Of a stretch of 64,000 bases of DNA, positions 11,810-22,879 are shown piece after piece. Below the pieces are notes generated by a model. It was not told the DNA's origin. It worked only from the letters and a program-made list of their open reading frames with translations, and searched no databases. Positions within the stretch are counted from its first letter, which is position 1; each line of letters opens with the position of its first letter. Position numbers and translations under genes: made by a program. Source of the DNA: Oxyruncus cristatus (taxonomy: Eukaryota > Chordata > Aves > Passeriformes > Cotingidae); contig VXAY01002601.1 of the NCBI GenBank assembly GCA_013399855.1, positions 62,001-126,000 on the forward strand, in the 5' to 3' direction.

Positions 11810-12170
11810 GGGAGCATTTCAGGAGACGATGTGCGGGGTCGTGTGCCGGTTCCCTTCGCGCCTCGCCAGGGCCGGGGAGCCTCAGGTCTCGGGTGCTCGT
11901 GGTCCCCAGCAGGGCCCGGTGGCCGCGCACGGCCGGTGCGCGGGCGGCGCTGGTGACACTGCGCTGCGAGGGGCCGGCGCGGCCGCCAGAGGTCAGCACT
12001 GGCGCTGGTGGGCTGGCACAGCGGCCGCCTGCCTCCGCCGCTGGCCGGGGGACCCTTCGGAAAGCCGGGTTACGCGCGGAACCGCCAGCACGGTCTGGGA
12101 TGTGCGGTGCCGCGGCACTCCCAAACCACAGTTAGGAACCACTGTGCCAGCCCGTGCGTGTGGAGACGCG
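11810..12170. promoter_or_regulatory. CpG island (candidate promoter or enhancer)
   Basis: By hand count, 11,821-12,120 holds about 40 CpG dinucleotides in 300 bp and is strongly GC-rich, while the flanks are CpG-poor. Two NotI-type GCGGCCGC octamers fall at 11,979-11,986 and 12,021-12,028. In birds such islands usually mark transcription starts, so this is the best place in the window for an unannotated first exon, an alternative promoter or a lncRNA start. Open frames cross it on both strands (for example 11,770-12,135 and 11,796-12,200 plus). Their arginine/alanine/glycine/proline-rich translations are what GC-rich DNA gives in any frame, so I do not call a CDS. No TATA box was assigned and the direction is not known. 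Confidence 0.75.
11983..11996 (+). promoter_or_regulatory. CTCF-like site inside the CpG island
   Basis: CCGCCAGAGGTCAG matches 12 of 14 positions of the CTCF core consensus CCASYAGRKGGCRS. The mismatches are G for A at position 3 and T for G at position 11. Its place in a CpG island is typical of CTCF sites, but a 12/14 match also arises by chance and the second mismatch is in an important G. Confidence 0.3.
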
Positions 12171-13756
12171 TGGCTTTTAAAGTATCTCTGGCTACTATAA
12201 CACTCTTTATTTTCAGGTGCAAACTGCACCAAACGCGGCTTTTAACCTCTCCCTATCCCTAACCTGTCCTTAACACACCAAGTAGGAGGACCCAGGGAAG
12301 TGCCTTAGGTATGATGTCAGGAAAAGATTGGAGAGTTTGTACAACGTGAGACTGGCCAAGGCAAATGTGGGGAAATGTACCGTGCAGCTGGGAGTGCTTC
12401 TTACTTACTGCCATTTTACATCGTTCTCCCTTTGCCATCACCACTACTTTAGGCTGCCTGCAGAACACGAACAGAAAATAGACATGATTTAGGATTTACA
12501 TGTAAATCAGCTGACAGGAGTAGAAAAACATGAAGAAGCTTGCACACTCCTGCTATAAATAGAAATCTCCACACCATATGGTTTGTGTGTTGAGAAAGAA
12601 TTCCTGTAAGGAGCTAAACACACGATGGGTACTTCTCTACTGGCTTGAATGGGGTGTGAGAGAGTTAGGCAACTAGGAAGGTTGTTTTTTTGTGAGCGAA
12701 AACACTTATTTTTTATTTGCCTGTGCGCAAAAGTCCTGTTGCTGTCCTGAGAGAAAGAGCAAGAATGGAGTTCTCAAGTTCCATATTGTTATAATATTTT
12801 TATTCATATGGCAGCCAAATTATTATTCATTAAATAGAACCAGAAATTGTATGGTCAGAGAAGGTCTTTGTGATTGCCTTGTCTGGTCTTCAGTATATAG
12901 ATGGTATAAGAACTCCACCAATTATTTTCTTCCTGCACATTAAAAAAAAAGTCTTACTTTTTGTCTGATTTTTTTTCACCTGCTAGCTATTGGCTCCTGC
13001 TTTACATCTGCCAAACTGAACAAATCTCTACTAGCAAATGACTCCTCACCCATGTACTTCTAGACTGGCTGCCTAAACCCCCTCTCTACTTTCTTTCTGC
13101 AACAAGCAGGGTGGCTCTTTCCCATCTTTCACCACAGAACATAAGAAATGTTCTTAAAAGTCTCTTTTTTATGTGTATGTTGGTTTTCTGAAACCATTTT
13201 TATACTGTTAGCACAGTAAAACAATGCAACTTACCAGTAACTGTCACCTCAGCATCAGGTATAACAGGATCCTTCCTATTAATTCCTCACTTGTCTCTTC
13301 CCACACTCTTGATCACTGTTAGCCTCGCTGGTTATTAGGTCACTAAACTTTGGCTATGACCTGCAGGTTACTAGTGCCTGGCTTTCCCTGCTAGCCAGGG
13401 CAAAAGCTCCCAGCCCACAAGCAGGTCCTTTGGCATCTGTTTAACAACATTGATACACAGGCAGCAGTCTGTGGACTCCAGAAATAATGTCATTTTGCAC
13501 TGAGTGGCCTCACCTTCTCTCTATGTACCAGTTGAAGACCCTGTGTGACAGCAGTGCCTCAGGTCACTCTAAAGGTTTTCACCCCAGCCATCAACAGGCT
13601 GGAGCTAATATTCCTTCAATCAAAGTGTAAATTTCAAAGAAATCAGTAGGGTCAACAGATGAAAGTTGTTAATGGAAATATGACATAAATCAGGGAAGGC
13701 TCTGTTTCGGTGGGTCAAGGGAAGGTAGATATCCAAAGATAGTGTGGGAGCAAGAT
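12171..13756. other. Unique non-coding DNA, no gene seen
   Basis: GC falls quickly downstream of the CpG island and no gene is recognised. 'aggaaccactg' at about 12,135-12,146 resembles an hAT-type terminus, but no partner end was found. The polypyrimidine-AG at about 12,216 has no open frame of interest after it. Confidence 0.5.
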
Positions 13757-14540
13757 AGAAAGTCCTACATTTTGGCCACAATAATCCCATGAAGTACTAC
13801 AGGCTGGGGGCAGAATAGCTGGAAAGCTGCCCAGTGGAAAACAACCTGGGGGTGCTGGTCAATGGGAAGCCAAATATGAGCCAGCAGTGTCCCAGGTGGC
13901 CCAGAAGGCCAATGGCACCTTGACCTGTATCAGGAACAGTGTGGCCAGCAGGAGCAAGGCAGTGATCATCCCCTTGTACTCAACACCAGTGAGGCCACAC
14001 CTTGAGTACTACTTTTTGTTCTGGGCCCCACACTTCAAAAAGGACATTGAGGTGCTGAAGCATGTCCAGAGAGGGACAACAAGGCCCATGAAAGGACTAG
14101 AGAACATTTGTTATGAAGAGCAGCTGAGTGAGCTGGGTTTGTTTAGTCTGGAGAGGAGGAGGCTCAGGGGGGATGTCATTGCTCTCTACAACTACCTGTG
14201 AAAGGAGGTGGAAGTGAGGTGGAGATCAGTGTCTGCTACAGTGCCTGCAGTGGCAGGACATGAGGAAATGGCCTTAAGCTGAGACAGGGGACATTCAGAT
14301 TAGATATTTTAAAAAATTTTTTCACTGTTAAGGTGGTCAGCCTTTTTTTCACTATTATGTTTCCCAGGGAGGTGGTGGAATTACCATTCCTGGAGGTGTT
14401 TAAGAAGCATCTGAATCCGGTGTTTGGGTGATATGGTTTAGTGGTTTAGGGGTTACAGTGGCAGTGCTGGTTGACGGTTGGACTTAATGATCTTGTATGT
14501 CTGTTCCAATGTTATGATTCTGTGATTCCATGGTTCTATA
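13757..14540 (+). mobile_element. CR1 LINE fragment with decayed ORF2 C-terminus and 3' UTR
   Basis: About 780 bp of plus-strand CR1. The frame at 13,887-14,201 reads ORF2 C-terminal sequence in the expected order: [18 protein letters not shown], then [13 protein letters not shown], then [13 protein letters not shown], then [19 protein letters not shown]. This is the part of the polyprotein after the reverse transcriptase palm. The frame stops at TGA where related copies read on. The 3' UTR follows, with a diverged AT-rich insertion-like patch around 14,307-14,365, and ends in 'gttggacttaatgatcttgt' and degenerate ATTCTGTG octamers at about 14,540. It is 5'-truncated, lacks the endonuclease and reverse transcriptase core, and cannot move on its own. 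Confidence 0.93.
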
Positions 14541-15044
14541 ATCCAGCCTTAAGAAAAGTCAGAAATCTGGCTTACTGTAAGCACATGATGTTGATGGAGG
14601 ATCTCTATCAGTATGGATAAAATACTTCTGAGGTTTTATCAGAATTTTTTTAAGTGAGACTTAAAACGTCTGAGACCAAATTCATCTGCTGTCATTCATT
14701 CTGATCTTCCAATACACAGTTAAGAGAGTACAATCCAAGTAGGCAAACAAGCCAAAGGCAGCAAGGAGAGTAGAGGTGCAAAGTGGTTTGACCAGAGTTT
14801 GCTTGTCTTCCAGGTTTGGTTACACATTTCCTTTCCAGGCCTGTCAGGCTACATTCTCAACTGCTGGCCATCACCTATCCATACTGTCACAAACCCCTGC
14901 CACCCAGGTGTGCTTCTTCACCTCTAGTGTGCGCCTTCCACAGCCTTTCCTGAGCAAAAACCAAGCTTGTTTTGATCTAGCATGCAGTAGATCATTGCTA
15001 ACCTGGCTGACGCCAACAGAAACCAGTTAATAAACATCCGAAAA

Positions 15045-15068
15045 GCAGCTCTGGCAGCAGCTCTGGCA
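15045..15068. repeat. Two-copy 12-bp tandem repeat
   Basis: GCAGCTCTGGCA is repeated twice without mismatch. It is short and of no evident function. Confidence 0.9.
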
Positions 15069-15486
15069 GAGGGAAGACAGCAAACAGCCGGGGTTGGGTC
15101 GAAGCTCCTCATGTGCACAGCCAGGTCAGCTGCAGCCTGGTGGTTCAGTCAGCATGCTCTGTGGAAAAGCGTTGACTTGATCCTCTGGGGCTTATCCCGG
15201 CTACAGCTTGTGCTGCATAAATCCCTTGCATAGACAGGGAATGGGGATAGCTCCCTTGGAAAAAAAGTGAATGCGAGCTTCAGCAACCCCAGTCAGGCAG
15301 TGATGAATCTGGTAGAAGATTAGTGGACAAAGGACATCAAAAGAAAGTAGTTTGTCACAAATATGCAAAACCGGACAGCAGAAGATGGAAGACATGGGTT
15401 GTTGACTTACACTTTACTTCCTGACATGGTGATCACCACTGAAGTCATGGCAATGTTACTGGTGATTTTGCTAAACAGGGTTGGGG

Positions 15487-15534
15487 CCTTTGGCTGCATG
15501 GTTTACAGGGCCTTTGGCTGCATGGTTTACAGGG
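15487..15534. repeat. Perfect 24-bp tandem duplication
   Basis: A 24-bp unit beginning CCTTTGGCTGCATGG and ending TTTACAGGG occurs twice in direct succession (15,487-15,510 and 15,511-15,534) without a mismatch. The lack of divergence points to a recent slippage-type duplication or an assembly effect. The unit length keeps a local open frame in phase, but no protein is recognised there. Confidence 0.92.
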
Positions 15535-16263
15535 AAGGATCTCACCCCATGACAGTGAGAGATCATCCACTGGCCTCATCCTCCTGTGAACCCCAACCCT
15601 GTGTTCATGTCTTCCGTTTTAAATAATAAAACATCTGCAGACTGTACAGCGTGTGCTTACACCAGCTCTCTTGTACATGGGAAGATGTCTCGAGAGTCTA
15701 ACCAGAAAGCTGTGAAGGATGAGCAATCTCCAAGGGTAGCAAAAGTGAGACGTCCAGTGTCTTCTCTCCTTGCCGACGCTTGCATCAAGAGAACAAGGAA
15801 CATTTTGAAAGGGCTGATGTAGCATATGGAGGGAGTCCTTACTCTTAATTTCTTGAGCAAATTTGTGCACACTCAACATAAAGGCAGCATTGTCAATCTT
15901 GAGCATCAAAGCACTATGCCTTCCAAAACCCTGAGAGTGGATTACGGATCCTGAGACTTCTTAAAACCAACAAATGTCAATTTCCTTTTATTTTCCCTTG
16001 GGTTTTGGAGCCTTTTGGGGAGAATTTTCTACCTCTTTGTTGTAAAAGTAAGGTTTACCTTCTGCTCAGAATGCACACGAAGGGCCTTATGCACTCCCTT
16101 CATTCCAGCTTCTGGGTCTTTAAGGGAAACACCAAAAGTCATTAAGATGTGCAATTAAATCACAACCGTGGCTAACACAGCAAATATAAAGGCAAACCCT
16201 GCCCTAGAGAACAAAGACTCATTCATTCTGCTTAAATTGGTCTTGAGACTTACTTGTTCCTTC

Positions 16264-16278
16264 TTTTTTTTTTTTTTT
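16264..16278. repeat. Poly-T tract
   Basis: Fifteen consecutive T, followed by a pyrimidine-rich stretch to about 16,292. No retroelement body is recognised on either side. Confidence 0.85.
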
Positions 16279-18885
16279 CCTTTTTCCCCCTGTCCGTATT
16301 TCTTCAGGAGGAGGGGGAACTTTCTTGGCTTATGCCACATCCTGGATAGTCAGAAAAGCCCGTGCTCAGCGACCTGAGTCTGTCTTGCCTGCTGTCTGCC
16401 AACCCTCTAGAAAAGTGAGGTTACAGGCATCAGCAACGAGTGAGCAATAATAAAGAGCCTTGATAACTTGAGGTAAAGTGGCCATTATGCAACTACGAAT
16501 GATAGGTAGAAAAATAGGAGCCGGAAATGTTGAAAGGCAGCTGAGGTTACATTCCTCATTGGAAATAAAAGGTGAAGGAAGATCAGTTGGCAGCAAGCGC
16601 TCTTGCTCCGTACATATAGAGGGGTTTGCCAGCAAAGGATATTAATGATCTGAGAGTGAATTGCAAGTCCACAAGGGAAATCTGAACTGAAAATGGAAAA
16701 GACAGAAAGTTAGGCAGGGGGATTTGTATCAGGTTAAAATGTCAACATTTGGAGATGGATGAATCACTGGAGCTCAGACTAGGAGGAACAAAAAACCCAC
16801 CCTCTCAACAAAGAAACCAAAGGAAACAGCAAAACATAACACCAGTGTCTCCCTTTGACCCAAAGTTAAAGCTCTGCCAGCCTGACCTTTTTTTGGTTGG
16901 TCATATTTGTGCAACAGGATTGTCTCAGAGGTGAAAAGTGGTGGTCTGCAGAAGGGGGCAGATTGCCTCTGACAACTTTCAAAAACTGGATTTGCTTCTT
17001 TTCCCCCACCCCCCTCTTTTTTTAACAGTCAAGAGACACCTCTGTCTCTGTGGTATTCAGTAAACTCTACCTGACCAAATCTCCGTTAACAGATGAAGGG
17101 CGTTCAGAAGCCAATCCATCTAAAGGGATTGTTGGCCAGGAAAAAGGAAAGGCCCACGGTGCAATGTTTGGGGATTTGCTTTTCTGGAGACCACAGTTTG
17201 TATTGGATTGCTCTTTTCTATAATCCTATCTCTGTTTCTGTCAAAAATATATTACAAGATGTGAAAAACATCTCCCATATTTTTCACTCAGTGGACTTCT
17301 TTTTAAACATGAGGACTACAAATCTGAAACTTTTGACACTAAGTTCTGTGCTAGTGCTGCAATTTACAGGGTGGGTTGGGGCTTTGATTTTATTTTTTTG
17401 TTCCTTTTTAGGAGTCAGTTGAGCTTCAGGCATTTCCAGGGCTATTTATTCCTGTTAATCCCCAGAAACTGGCTGAGAGCCTTGGATTTGTCTTCTTCTT
17501 TCTGAAATGAAGCATGGTCCACTCGGGTCTTGTAGCTTGCTAATGAAAAAAGTGGCAGAGCATGAGCCAGGTGAGGGGCTGAGGGGAGGACAGGGAGGTC
17601 TGTGCTCCCACCTCCATTCTGCCCCAGCATGGGGCAGGTCAAAGAAGAACCTCTGCTGAAGAGACATTCAAGTCTGAGGAACCACATTAAACTGTCACAA
17701 CATTCCTTTCTCTTTCAAACCGCGGGATTTTTCAGTCAAATGGGAATTTTAGCAGTGAGATGTGATTTTTGGCTGCTCTTTAAGCTTAATTTATTAACAG
17801 CTTAATCAAAACTTTCAGGCAATTAGCCAAACTTGTTACTTTCTATGGCCAAACTAGAAATTAGTCCTTGTTTCATTGAAGAAAGAGGTTCCTTATAAGT
17901 TCCCAAGGATGACTTGGTTTTGGATATCTCAGAAATGCAGATCCACCAAAACCTATTCACCCACCCTGGTTTCACTCACTCTTTTTCCACTTCTAAATGT
18001 AAAATATGCTGAAGTGTGTGAAAAACATTTATATCCATTTCCCACATTTTCCCAAAGCCCAGCCTGTATTTCAGGGGAATATGTGAGCTAACTTTTCCCC
18101 AAAGCCATCTAGCCTTCACTGTATAATGTAAAAGGAGTCAGGCTACTTAAGGGTCTCACAATGTGGTGTTATCATTGTTGATTTTCATATTAACTGGAAA
18201 CTGCTCAAATCTTCCTTAATGTTACATTTTTGGTGACACTTTCTCTTAAATCCTGGTGGCCTCCCATATGTATTGCCTCATGAGTTTTTCCTGACATTTT
18301 TTCTAAAGTTGTGAATAAATGTTCTGCAGCATCAGGATTTGCAGAGAGTTTAAAATAAAACGAAACTGTCGACACAAGTAGTAATAGCGTTCCAAAATCC
18401 TCCTGTATGTTTCTGTTGTGTTTAAGGGAAAAGATCGATTAGAAAAACACCTAATCCAGCTAGGATTGAACGTGACCATTCCCTTGTTCTTACAAGAAAG
18501 GCTTAAGACATTAAGAAGTCAAATCTACAATGAAGGCTCCCGACTTTCATCACTTAGTGAATTTTCAATTAAATCTCCCTGGACTAGAAAGACTGCCCTG
18601 CTTGCTTCTATTTTATGACATAAAGTTAGCACCCGCAAATTTTCCAGGAGTCCCAACAGGACTGGCTCACTTCTGGAGCACTTCTTTCACCAGGACATGA
18701 GAAAGAACAGAATATTTGTGAAGGGTGAGATTCAAGAATAGCAGAATGTATTTATTAGCTGGCAACTACAGCAGAAGGCCAGAGGAGTGAGCAGGGAGAG
18801 GAGCTGGGCATAAGCTCTGAGGAAATTCACCTCTCCAATATTGCGGTGGATATCTCTGACCCTGCTCTTCTTTCTTTCCTTTCTC

Positions 18886-18920
18886 TGTTGTTGTTGTTGT
18901 TGGTGGTGGTGTTTTTGTTG
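18886..18920. repeat. (TTG)n/(GGT)n trinucleotide microsatellite
   Basis: About five TTG units pass into three GGT units and then a T-rich TTGTTG end. On the minus strand it encodes the histidine/glutamine-rich part of a chance open frame, which is not a gene. Confidence 0.85.
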
Positions 18921-21229
18921 TTTAATCTGACTTGTAAAGAAGAATTGGATTTTCACTGGTCTAGAAACTGCCACTGACTACTTAAAATGCACCCTGGGTC
19001 AACACAGAGCAAAGCCCAGATGCACACAGGCTTCAAGGTATCTCATTTGAAATGAAGTACCTGCATCCGCCTGCAGACCTGGCTTCCAGGTTGTGCAAGC
19101 CAGTCATGGGAGCTGGGGGACAGGGGCTGCTGCTTCTCAGCCCAGGGGCCAGACATCTGCCAGCAGGTGAAGCCACACAGCTGAACTTCACAGTGCACGA
19201 GAAGCCACAGGGCACAGCCGGAAGATGGCCAAGTAGGTAAACACTGGAAAACCATGCTCCTGCACTTGGAGTGAGAGGTATAAAGGCAGGAGCTTTTGGG
19301 AAACACCTGACGTGGAAGGGCTGGGGGGGCTGCCACATCCAGCCAGGACTGGCTCTTGACTTGTGGTGACACTGGCTGAGTCACTGCTGGCAAATGGTGT
19401 CCCAAGGAAGTCACTGAGACTGCCTCATGTGAGTAATTGCTTGCTGGCGCAGACCTCCCAGCCTGTTTCTCCTGTGCTCTTGGCAATGGTGCTTAGAGCG
19501 AAAACAAATAAATAAACCCAAAAAACGTCCCTCAAACCCCCAGCAAGTGTTTCCCAACAAGTTCAAAACCTTTAACAAAACATTTGGAACCTATTTTCAG
19601 AAAAAGTTACAAAGGTTTTGCAAAGCTCAGATTTGTCTAGACTCTCCCATCCTCAGCGCAGGGAAATAGGGTGAATGGATAGGGTGTGATATAGATTTTT
19701 TTGAAAGTTTGTTTGGATTTCAGGAAGTGAACAAGATAAGCCAAATGGCCCTTTCCTGCTTTTGCTCTTTTGATACTTTTTTTCCCTCAGTAAGTCCTGA
19801 CAAGAAATGTTTGAACTAAAGGAACTCAGATGAGTTTTTTGAGTTCCCCCCACCCCTCACCTCTCTGCTAAAAAAACACCCACACCTGTGACTGGGAGAT
19901 AGCACCAAATCAGTCTTTACAATCTGAAACCTTGGGCATATATGAGAGCTGTTTCCTTTGTCATTTCCACAACATGAAAAATTGTTTTCTGTCTCTTTCC
20001 ATGTCGTTCAAAACTTGCAAGGAGGCTGTGAGGAATAATCTCCTGGGGGCTTTAGGATGCACCAGAGGCATGGAGGGTTTGATCCAGAGAGGAAGAAAAG
20101 GTATATTTCCCATAGCAGTAAGAGCTGCAGGTGCTGACATGTGAAGGAGCCCTTTGACATCACATCAGCTTTGCTGTCAGGAAAGCCTGAGCAAAGACAA
20201 GTTGGAGAAGCGGATCTCCAGCCCTGCCATCCCATGCCCAGTTAAGGGGTCTGCATAATGACAAGAAATCACTTCTCTGTACAGGTTTTTTCCTACGCAC
20301 ACTCATTGGTTTGCCATATGGTCTGGAGAAAGATGCTTCACAATCCCTCGATTTTTACATAGTTTGGTGTATCCATGATTGCAGAGGTACCTAACCTGAA
20401 CACAGCCCTTCATGTTGTAAGTTGGACACACCTCTGAATTTTAACTGTAAGAAATCTGGATTTCATACTGATGCACTTATATGCACAAATTGGTTTCTGT
20501 GAGCACCCCTGAGCACCCCCTTCTAGAATAAAAAATTTTCAAAAAACAGAAAATAATCTGTTCCACTATAAATGAATTGTCGTTCCATAGCACTACCATG
20601 TCCCTCTCCTTTCCTCCTAGGTTTCTGACCTTGCTTCTGTACATAAATTAAAAAAAAAAAAAATTGCCCACCCTGCTTTGTAGCAGAGTTTTAATATTTG
20701 ATCAGAAAAACTTTTGTAACCCTGAATATTATTGTAACTTTGAGGCTGGGTAAATAAATTCTGCTCCTCTGGTGGAACATACTGACCTGTCTACTCTGTT
20801 GTTTATTTGTACGATCTGAACTAATTTCTTATTTGAAATCTACACCACCTAAAAGCATTTCCTAGAACTATATTTTAATGTAGCTTGGTAAACTGACTCT
20901 AGAAGTTGCTTAGTGGTTTCTTGGTATTTTAAAGTCATTTACTATAGTAGAGCCTTTTCCACCAGCAGGTGTTACTACAGCATAACAGGACAACGGAGAA
21001 GAACCACAACAGGCAGGATATTAATGCAGCTAAAGGAATGTAAAGGGTTAATTCACCAAATAGCTGGTCTTTGGAAAGATACACAGTAAATGCTCAGAAC
21101 ATTTTGAAATCTGTAGCAGGTAAGTGAGCAATTTGTCACACAGGATCTATAGCGACAAGACATTGTTTTGAGGCAGCGTTTATTTTTGCAATATCAGAAA
21201 ATCTGTACTATTCCTGTAAGAGTTTCTGA

Positions 21230-21245
21230 TTTTTTTTTTTTTTTT
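21230..21245. repeat. Poly-T tract
   Basis: Sixteen consecutive T in otherwise unique sequence. No flanking element is recognised. Confidence 0.85.
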
Positions 21246-22865
21246 GTTAGAGGTTACTAAGTTGTTTGCAGATGGTAGTCCTTTCTTTGAAGACACATCC
21301 CTGTTGTGAAAAACGTAAGTAACGAAAAAATCTAAATAAAATACACATAGCAGTACAAACATCTGCCCTTCCAAGTGGCTTCATCTCAGCTTTGGAGACC
21401 TTTAAAGTGGAGGAGGGGCAGTTTATTTTCCAAATTTTTAAAGTCCTTACCCTTTTTGATGAGGCTGTCAACAGTATTACCTAGGCTCCCACATGACTCA
21501 GCTTTGGAGGTGTCTGAATACCTTTCCATAGTTGTTGCTCTTGACCTAATACTTTTCTTCTAACCTGTCCCTAATTCACAAGGCTTACAGGCTCTGAAAA
21601 ACAGAACTAATTCTGTGCCATAAGGTTGCCATGAATTCAAGAAACAGCAATATGAAATCATTCTAAACCATCCAGGTAAAACATACTAGTGGTGTTTTTC
21701 TCATAGTGCCAGGTTATGCAAACCACATTTCGGGACATGTGAATGTGCGTGTGTGAATGACTGTGTGTCTGTCTGATGCTGTTTCCTCTTCACTAGGAGG
21801 TCTCCCAAAACAGGACTACTGTCAGTTATAAAGCTGTGACATCCCCAGCAGTCCAGTCTTTTGCAGACTTGAACTGCTTTGCTATAAAGCCCTTCCCAAC
21901 ACAGTGATTTTTAACAAGAGTATGTGTGTTTCATCAGTTGTTCTGCTGCAGATGTTCTTTTTGCTCATTTTCTCATTTTGTTGCTTTCCATTATTCATTT
22001 GTCTCCCTGTGGGCAGAGATATGAGACACTAATGCACAGAAACTGTAAATAGCCTCACTTTTAGGATATCTGGAACAATGGCAGAGATATTGTCATTTGG
22101 GGTTGTCTAAAGAAAGAGAGTCCCAAAGAAATTTCCTCCAAAGAGTCTCACGAAGGAAACACTATTGCTCCAACCAGCCTATTATCATGCGTTTTGGGCT
22201 GCCCAATTGCTAGTAGCATAGGCTTGGATTAAAATTTCAAAAGAGAAGTGCATAAATTGCACACACAGGACACCACAAAAGCATACTCCTTATACATTTG
22301 CATGTCTCATTCTAGAGAGATTGATCAGTACCTGTTGCAAACAAACTTCTTCTTTAAAGATTTGACTGCTCCAATTGTACCTAAAATATCTGAGGGGGCC
22401 AAGGATGCTCTTTTCAGTGTGGGTGGCTATACAAAACTCAAACCCATCTGGCAGGCAGTTAGACTGAAAGTCTCAGTCTGTCATGCCTAATTTCCCCATT
22501 TATGGCTGCAATACATTATGCTTGGAGAGGGAGTATCAGCAGCATGCCATGAATTAATCCAAAGGCTGAATTCCTTAATAGACTAAATAGCCTTCATCTC
22601 TGATAAGTGATTGCATTTCTGGTGCATGAATGGTGCTGCAAAGCACACAATGCTGTTAATAGCTGGGAAAGAGTACAGCATGAGAAAGTCCCTTTCCAGA
22701 CTCACTTCCTCAGGATGTTGTTTGGACTTAGAAATATCTGTGGGCTGCAAAGCTTCCACCCACATTTCTAACTTCAATCTTTCTTGGATGCTTGGGTTCC
22801 CTTAGGACCAACATATCATGGTATACCAAAAAATATTATATATAGCTTTGCCCTCTAGATCAGCA

Positions 22866-22879
22866 GTGCCCTCTGGAAG
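22866..22879 (-). promoter_or_regulatory. CTCF-like site
   Basis: On the minus strand the sequence reads CTTCCAGAGGGCAC, 12 of 14 matches to CCASYAGRKGGCRS. The core CCAGAGGGCAC is fully intact and the only mismatches are at positions 2 and 3. It is a better core than the site at 11,983 and faces it in convergent orientation. Binding cannot be judged from one sequence. Confidence 0.35.

Noticed and set aside
12115..12150. Second hAT-type terminus ('aggaaccactg')
   Set aside because: No matching inverted end was found within a reasonable distance; a single 11-base word is not enough.
11770..12232. Overlapping Arg/Ala/Gly/Pro-rich frames on both strands in the CpG island
   Set aside because: GC-rich DNA lacks stop codons in any frame, so open frames on both strands are not evidence of coding. 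Only the island itself is reported.
19043..19486. 147-codon minus-strand frame
   Set aside because: Composition follows local GC and dinucleotide bias (Ser, Pro, Cys-rich). Another minus-strand frame and a plus-strand frame cover the same DNA. No motif.
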